A stretch of DNA of 9,436 nt. Source: Acidobacteriaceae bacterium. GTDB taxonomy: Bacteria; Acidobacteriota; Terriglobia; Terriglobales; Acidobacteriaceae. Numbering within the stretch: position 1 is the first letter of the stretch; the number at the start of each line of letters is the position of its first letter. The DNA is taken from contig DAHUZD010000134.1 in NCBI GenBank assembly GCA_027306745.1, positions 1 through 9,436 on the forward strand. Reading direction: 5' to 3'. The notes beneath the pieces are model-generated. The model saw nothing but the letters and a program-made list of their open reading frames with translations. It made no database searches and was not told the origin of the DNA. Both the position numbers and the translations under genes were made by a program. Positions 7,842-9,436 of the stretch are shown here, piece by piece.

Positions 7842-8717
7842 ATGTCAGTACTGGTTGATAAGAATACGCGCCTGATCGTGCAGGGCATCACCGGCAAAGA
7901 AGGCACCTTCCACGCCAAGGGCTGTGCGGAGTACGGAACCAACGTGGTCGGCGGCGTCACTCCAGGCAAGGGCGGCACTCAGCATGAAGGCTGGCCGGTC
8001 TTTGACACCGTGCAGCAGGCCGTCGAAAAAACCGGCGCCAACGCCACGGTGATTTTTGTGCCGCCGCCGTTTGCCGCTGACGCCATTCTCGAAGCCGAGG
8101 ACGCCGGCCTGCCGCTGATCGTCTGCATCACCGAAGGCATTCCCGCGCTCGACATGGTGCGCGTTTGGAGCAAGCTGAAGAACTCCGCCTCGCGGTTGAT
8201 CGGGCCGAACTGCCCCGGCGTCATCTCGCCGGGCAAGTGCAAGATCGGCATCATGCCCGGACGCATTCACAAGGAAGGCTCCGTCGGCATCATCTCGCGC
8301 TCCGGCACGCTGACCTATGAAGCCGTGCATCAGTTGACGCAGCGCGGCATCGGCCAGTCCACCGCCATCGGCATCGGCGGCGACCCCATTATCGGCACCA
8401 CGCACGTGGACGCGCTGAAGCTATTGAACGCCGACCCGGAGACGGAGGCCATCATTCTGATTGGCGAAATCGGCGGCACGGCGGAAGAGGCAGCCGCGGA
8501 GTACGTCAAGCAGCACGTCAAGAAGCCGGTGGTCGGCTTCATCGCTGGACAAACCGCACCGCCGGGACGCCGCATGGGCCACGCCGGCGCGATCATCTCT
8601 GGCGGCCAAGGCACGGCGGCCGACAAGATGAAGGCGCTGACCGCCGCCGGCATTCATGTGGTGCAATCTCCCGCGCTGATTGGCGAAACCATGGCCAAGG
8701 CCATAGGCAAGGCATAA
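7842..8717 (+). CDS. sucD: succinyl-CoA synthetase alpha subunit
   Basis: SucD binds CoA and carries the phospho-histidine of the alpha-2/beta-2 or alpha-beta enzyme formed with SucC. The 291 residues match the family (about 290). The CoA-binding Rossmann domain shows [13 protein letters not shown] (13-25) and [14 protein letters not shown] (32-45). Further blocks are [20 protein letters not shown] (120-139), [12 protein letters not shown] (149-160), [10 protein letters not shown] (177-186) and [13 protein letters not shown] (204-216). The active-site histidine is H247 in [13 protein letters not shown] (240-252). The ATG follows the right heptamer array by one base, so initiation depends on that sequence. 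Only the S23 cassette separates it from sucC. A terminator-like hairpin follows about 30 bases after the stop. Confidence 0.98.
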   Translation: MSVLVDKNTRLIVQGITGKEGTFHAKGCAEYGTNVVGGVTPGKGGTQHEGWPVFDTVQQAVEKTGANATVIFVPPPFAADAILEAEDAGLPLIVCITEGIPALDMVRVWSKLKNSASRLIGPNCPGVISPGKCKIGIMPGRIHKEGSVGIISRSGTLTYEAVHQLTQRGIGQSTAIGIGGDPIIGTTHVDALKLLNADPETEAIILIGEIGGTAEEAAAEYVKQHVKKPVVGFIAGQTAPPGRRMGHAGAIISGGQGTAADKMKALTAAGIHVVQSPALIGETMAKAIGKA

Positions 8718-8748
8718 ACAGCCAGGCCACAGGAATCAACACCCCCGC

Positions 8749-8797
8749 AGCATCCAGTCGGACGGCGCACTGCGCAGGCTGACTGGATGCTTGTTTG
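8749..8797 (+). terminator. Rho-independent-type terminator after sucD
   Basis: AGCATCCAGTC (8749-8759) and GACTGGATGCT (8781-8791) are perfect 11-base complements. The interior adds a G-U and a G-C pair and a small GCGCA/TGCGC stem. A T-rich TTGTTTG follows. The stem is strong; the T-tract is interrupted, so it could also act as an mRNA 3' stabiliser. Confidence 0.75.
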
Positions 8798-8865
8798 TCG
8801 GCGGGCAACCCAATAAAGCCCATCCCATCCGATACACTGGATGCATACACATGGATTCACACACC

Positions 8866-8871
8866 AAGGAG
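8866..8871 (+). promoter_or_regulatory. ndk ribosome binding site deciding a TTG start
   Basis: AAGGAG sits 6 bases before the TTG at 8878. The in-frame ATG at 8851 has no comparable site and would put this sequence inside the coding region. The site therefore favours the TTG start. Confidence 0.75.
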
Positions 8872-8877
8872 AGTTCT

Positions 8878-9291
8878 TTGCAACGCACATTCAGCATCGT
8901 TAAGCCAGACGCAGTCCGCAAGGGCCACACCGGCGGCATTCTCGCCATGATCGAGGCCGCTGGCTTCCGCATTGCCGCCATCAAAAAGTTGAGCATCAGC
9001 AAGCCGCAGGCCGCAGGCTTTTACGCCGTACACGCCGCGCGCCCGTTCTTTGAGTCGCTGACCACGTTCATGTCCTCCGGGCCAATCTACGTGATGGTGC
9101 TCGAAAAAGAAAACGCCATTGCCGACCTGCGCAAGCTGATGGGCGCCACCAATCCGGCCAACGCCGAAGAGGGCACCGTCCGCAAAAAGTTCGCCAGTAG
9201 CATTGAGGAAAACGCCATTCACGGCTCCGATGCCGAAGAAACCGCCAAGTTTGAAATTGGCTACTTCTTCGCCGGGTACGAGCTGGAGTAA
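8878..9291 (+). CDS. ndk: nucleoside diphosphate kinase
   Basis: Ndk moves the gamma-phosphate of ATP to nucleoside diphosphates through a phospho-histidine, balancing NTP pools; SucCD and Ndk are metabolically linked because Ndk can use the ATP/GTP made by succinyl-CoA synthetase. From the TTG start the product is 137 residues, close to the family's 140, and opens [16 protein letters not shown]. The signature NAIHGSDA lies at 112-119, with H115 as the catalytic histidine. Other blocks are FIAAIKKL-like strand sequence near 30-38, [20 protein letters not shown] (54-73) and [17 protein letters not shown] (89-105). The frame stays open to ATGs at 8851 and 8791; the latter would start inside the terminator and is unlikely. 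A separate transcript after the sucD terminator is likely. Confidence 0.96.
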   Translation: MQRTFSIVKPDAVRKGHTGGILAMIEAAGFRIAAIKKLSISKPQAAGFYAVHAARPFFESLTTFMSSGPIYVMVLEKENAIADLRKLMGATNPANAEEGTVRKKFASSIEENAIHGSDAEETAKFEIGYFFAGYELE

Positions 9292-9321
9292 ACACCCCCA
9301 CAGCCCACGCCGAGGACGACC

Positions 9322-9436
9322 ATGGAAACCACCACACTGAACGGAGTGCGCGTCTCACGCATCGGCCTCGGCACCTGGGCCATTGGCGGCAGTGAGTGGG
9401 GTGCGGTCGATGAGCAGGACGCCATCTCCACCTGCA
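9322..9436 (+). CDS. aldo/keto reductase, N-terminal fragment cut by window edge
   Basis: Only the first 38 codons are present. The sequence METTTLNGVRVSRIGLGTWA followed by IGGSEWGAVDEQDAI is the typical beginning of an NAD(P)H-dependent aldo/keto reductase (first barrel strand, then the WGxxDE-type loop). AGGA lies 5 bases before the ATG. It starts 30 bases after ndk, so the two are probably co-transcribed. Substrate cannot be judged from this fragment. Confidence 0.8.
   Translation, partial: METTTLNGVRVSRIGLGTWAIGGSEWGAVDEQDAISTC

Larger units (their letters stand above)
8718..8877 (+). other. sucD-ndk intergenic region
   Basis: Besides the terminator hairpin, this 160-base gap carries a second direct copy of ACTGGATGC (8836-8844) just upstream of ndk. 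The first direct copy (8782-8790) and the inverted copy (8750-8758) are the arms of the terminator. An alternative pairing of 8750-8758 with 8836-8844 is therefore possible. No convincing promoter hexamers were found for ndk. Confidence 0.5.

Overview
This is a G+C-rich bacterial chromosome segment (about 60% by eye) made almost entirely of housekeeping genes. The protein sequences and the gene mix (tryptophan, segregation, tRNA synthetase and TCA-cycle genes) look like an Acidobacteriota genome of the Terriglobia/Acidobacteriaceae type. That assignment is an impression from sequence style, not a database result. No rRNA or tRNA gene, CRISPR array, transposase or integrase gene was seen.

Left part (1-6065) is one minus-strand run. 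In transcription order it is trpD (anthranilate phosphoribosyltransferase), a hexapeptide-repeat acyltransferase-like protein, a site-2-protease-like M50 membrane peptidase, trpS (tryptophanyl-tRNA synthetase), scpA, scpB, and an RsuA/RluB-type pseudouridine synthase cut by the window edge. trpS and scpA overlap by 4 bases (ATGA), and scpB and the pseudouridine synthase overlap by 38 bases. trpD and trpS link tryptophan synthesis with its charging onto tRNA. scpA and scpB encode the kleisin and WHD partner of the SMC condensin, followed by the rRNA-modifying enzyme often found beside them.

A short divergent region (6066-6211) separates this run from the plus-strand genes sucC, a four-helix-bundle 'S23/23S rRNA intervening-sequence protein' gene, sucD, ndk and the first 38 codons of an aldo/keto reductase. 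sucC and sucD encode the two subunits of succinyl-CoA synthetase and are normally adjacent. A strong terminator-like hairpin lies between sucD and ndk.

The notable structure is the sucC-sucD junction (7388-7841). A 123-codon S23-family ORF sits there between two arrays of the same heptamer, TAGCTNN, in opposite orientation. The left array starts on the sucC stop codon and the right array ends one base before the sucD ATG. The two arrays can pair over 33 positions with mismatches only at every seventh base. This would fold the mRNA into a long stem that presents the S23 ORF as its loop and buries the S23 stop codon and the sucD Shine-Dalgarno sequence. It looks like a small self-contained cassette inserted seamlessly into an essential operon, and it is the best candidate here for an undescribed element. 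Secondary points are a TrpRS with a cysteine pattern like that of the iron-sulfur enzymes, a ScpB with a large acidic insert and tail, and a probable TTG start for ndk.
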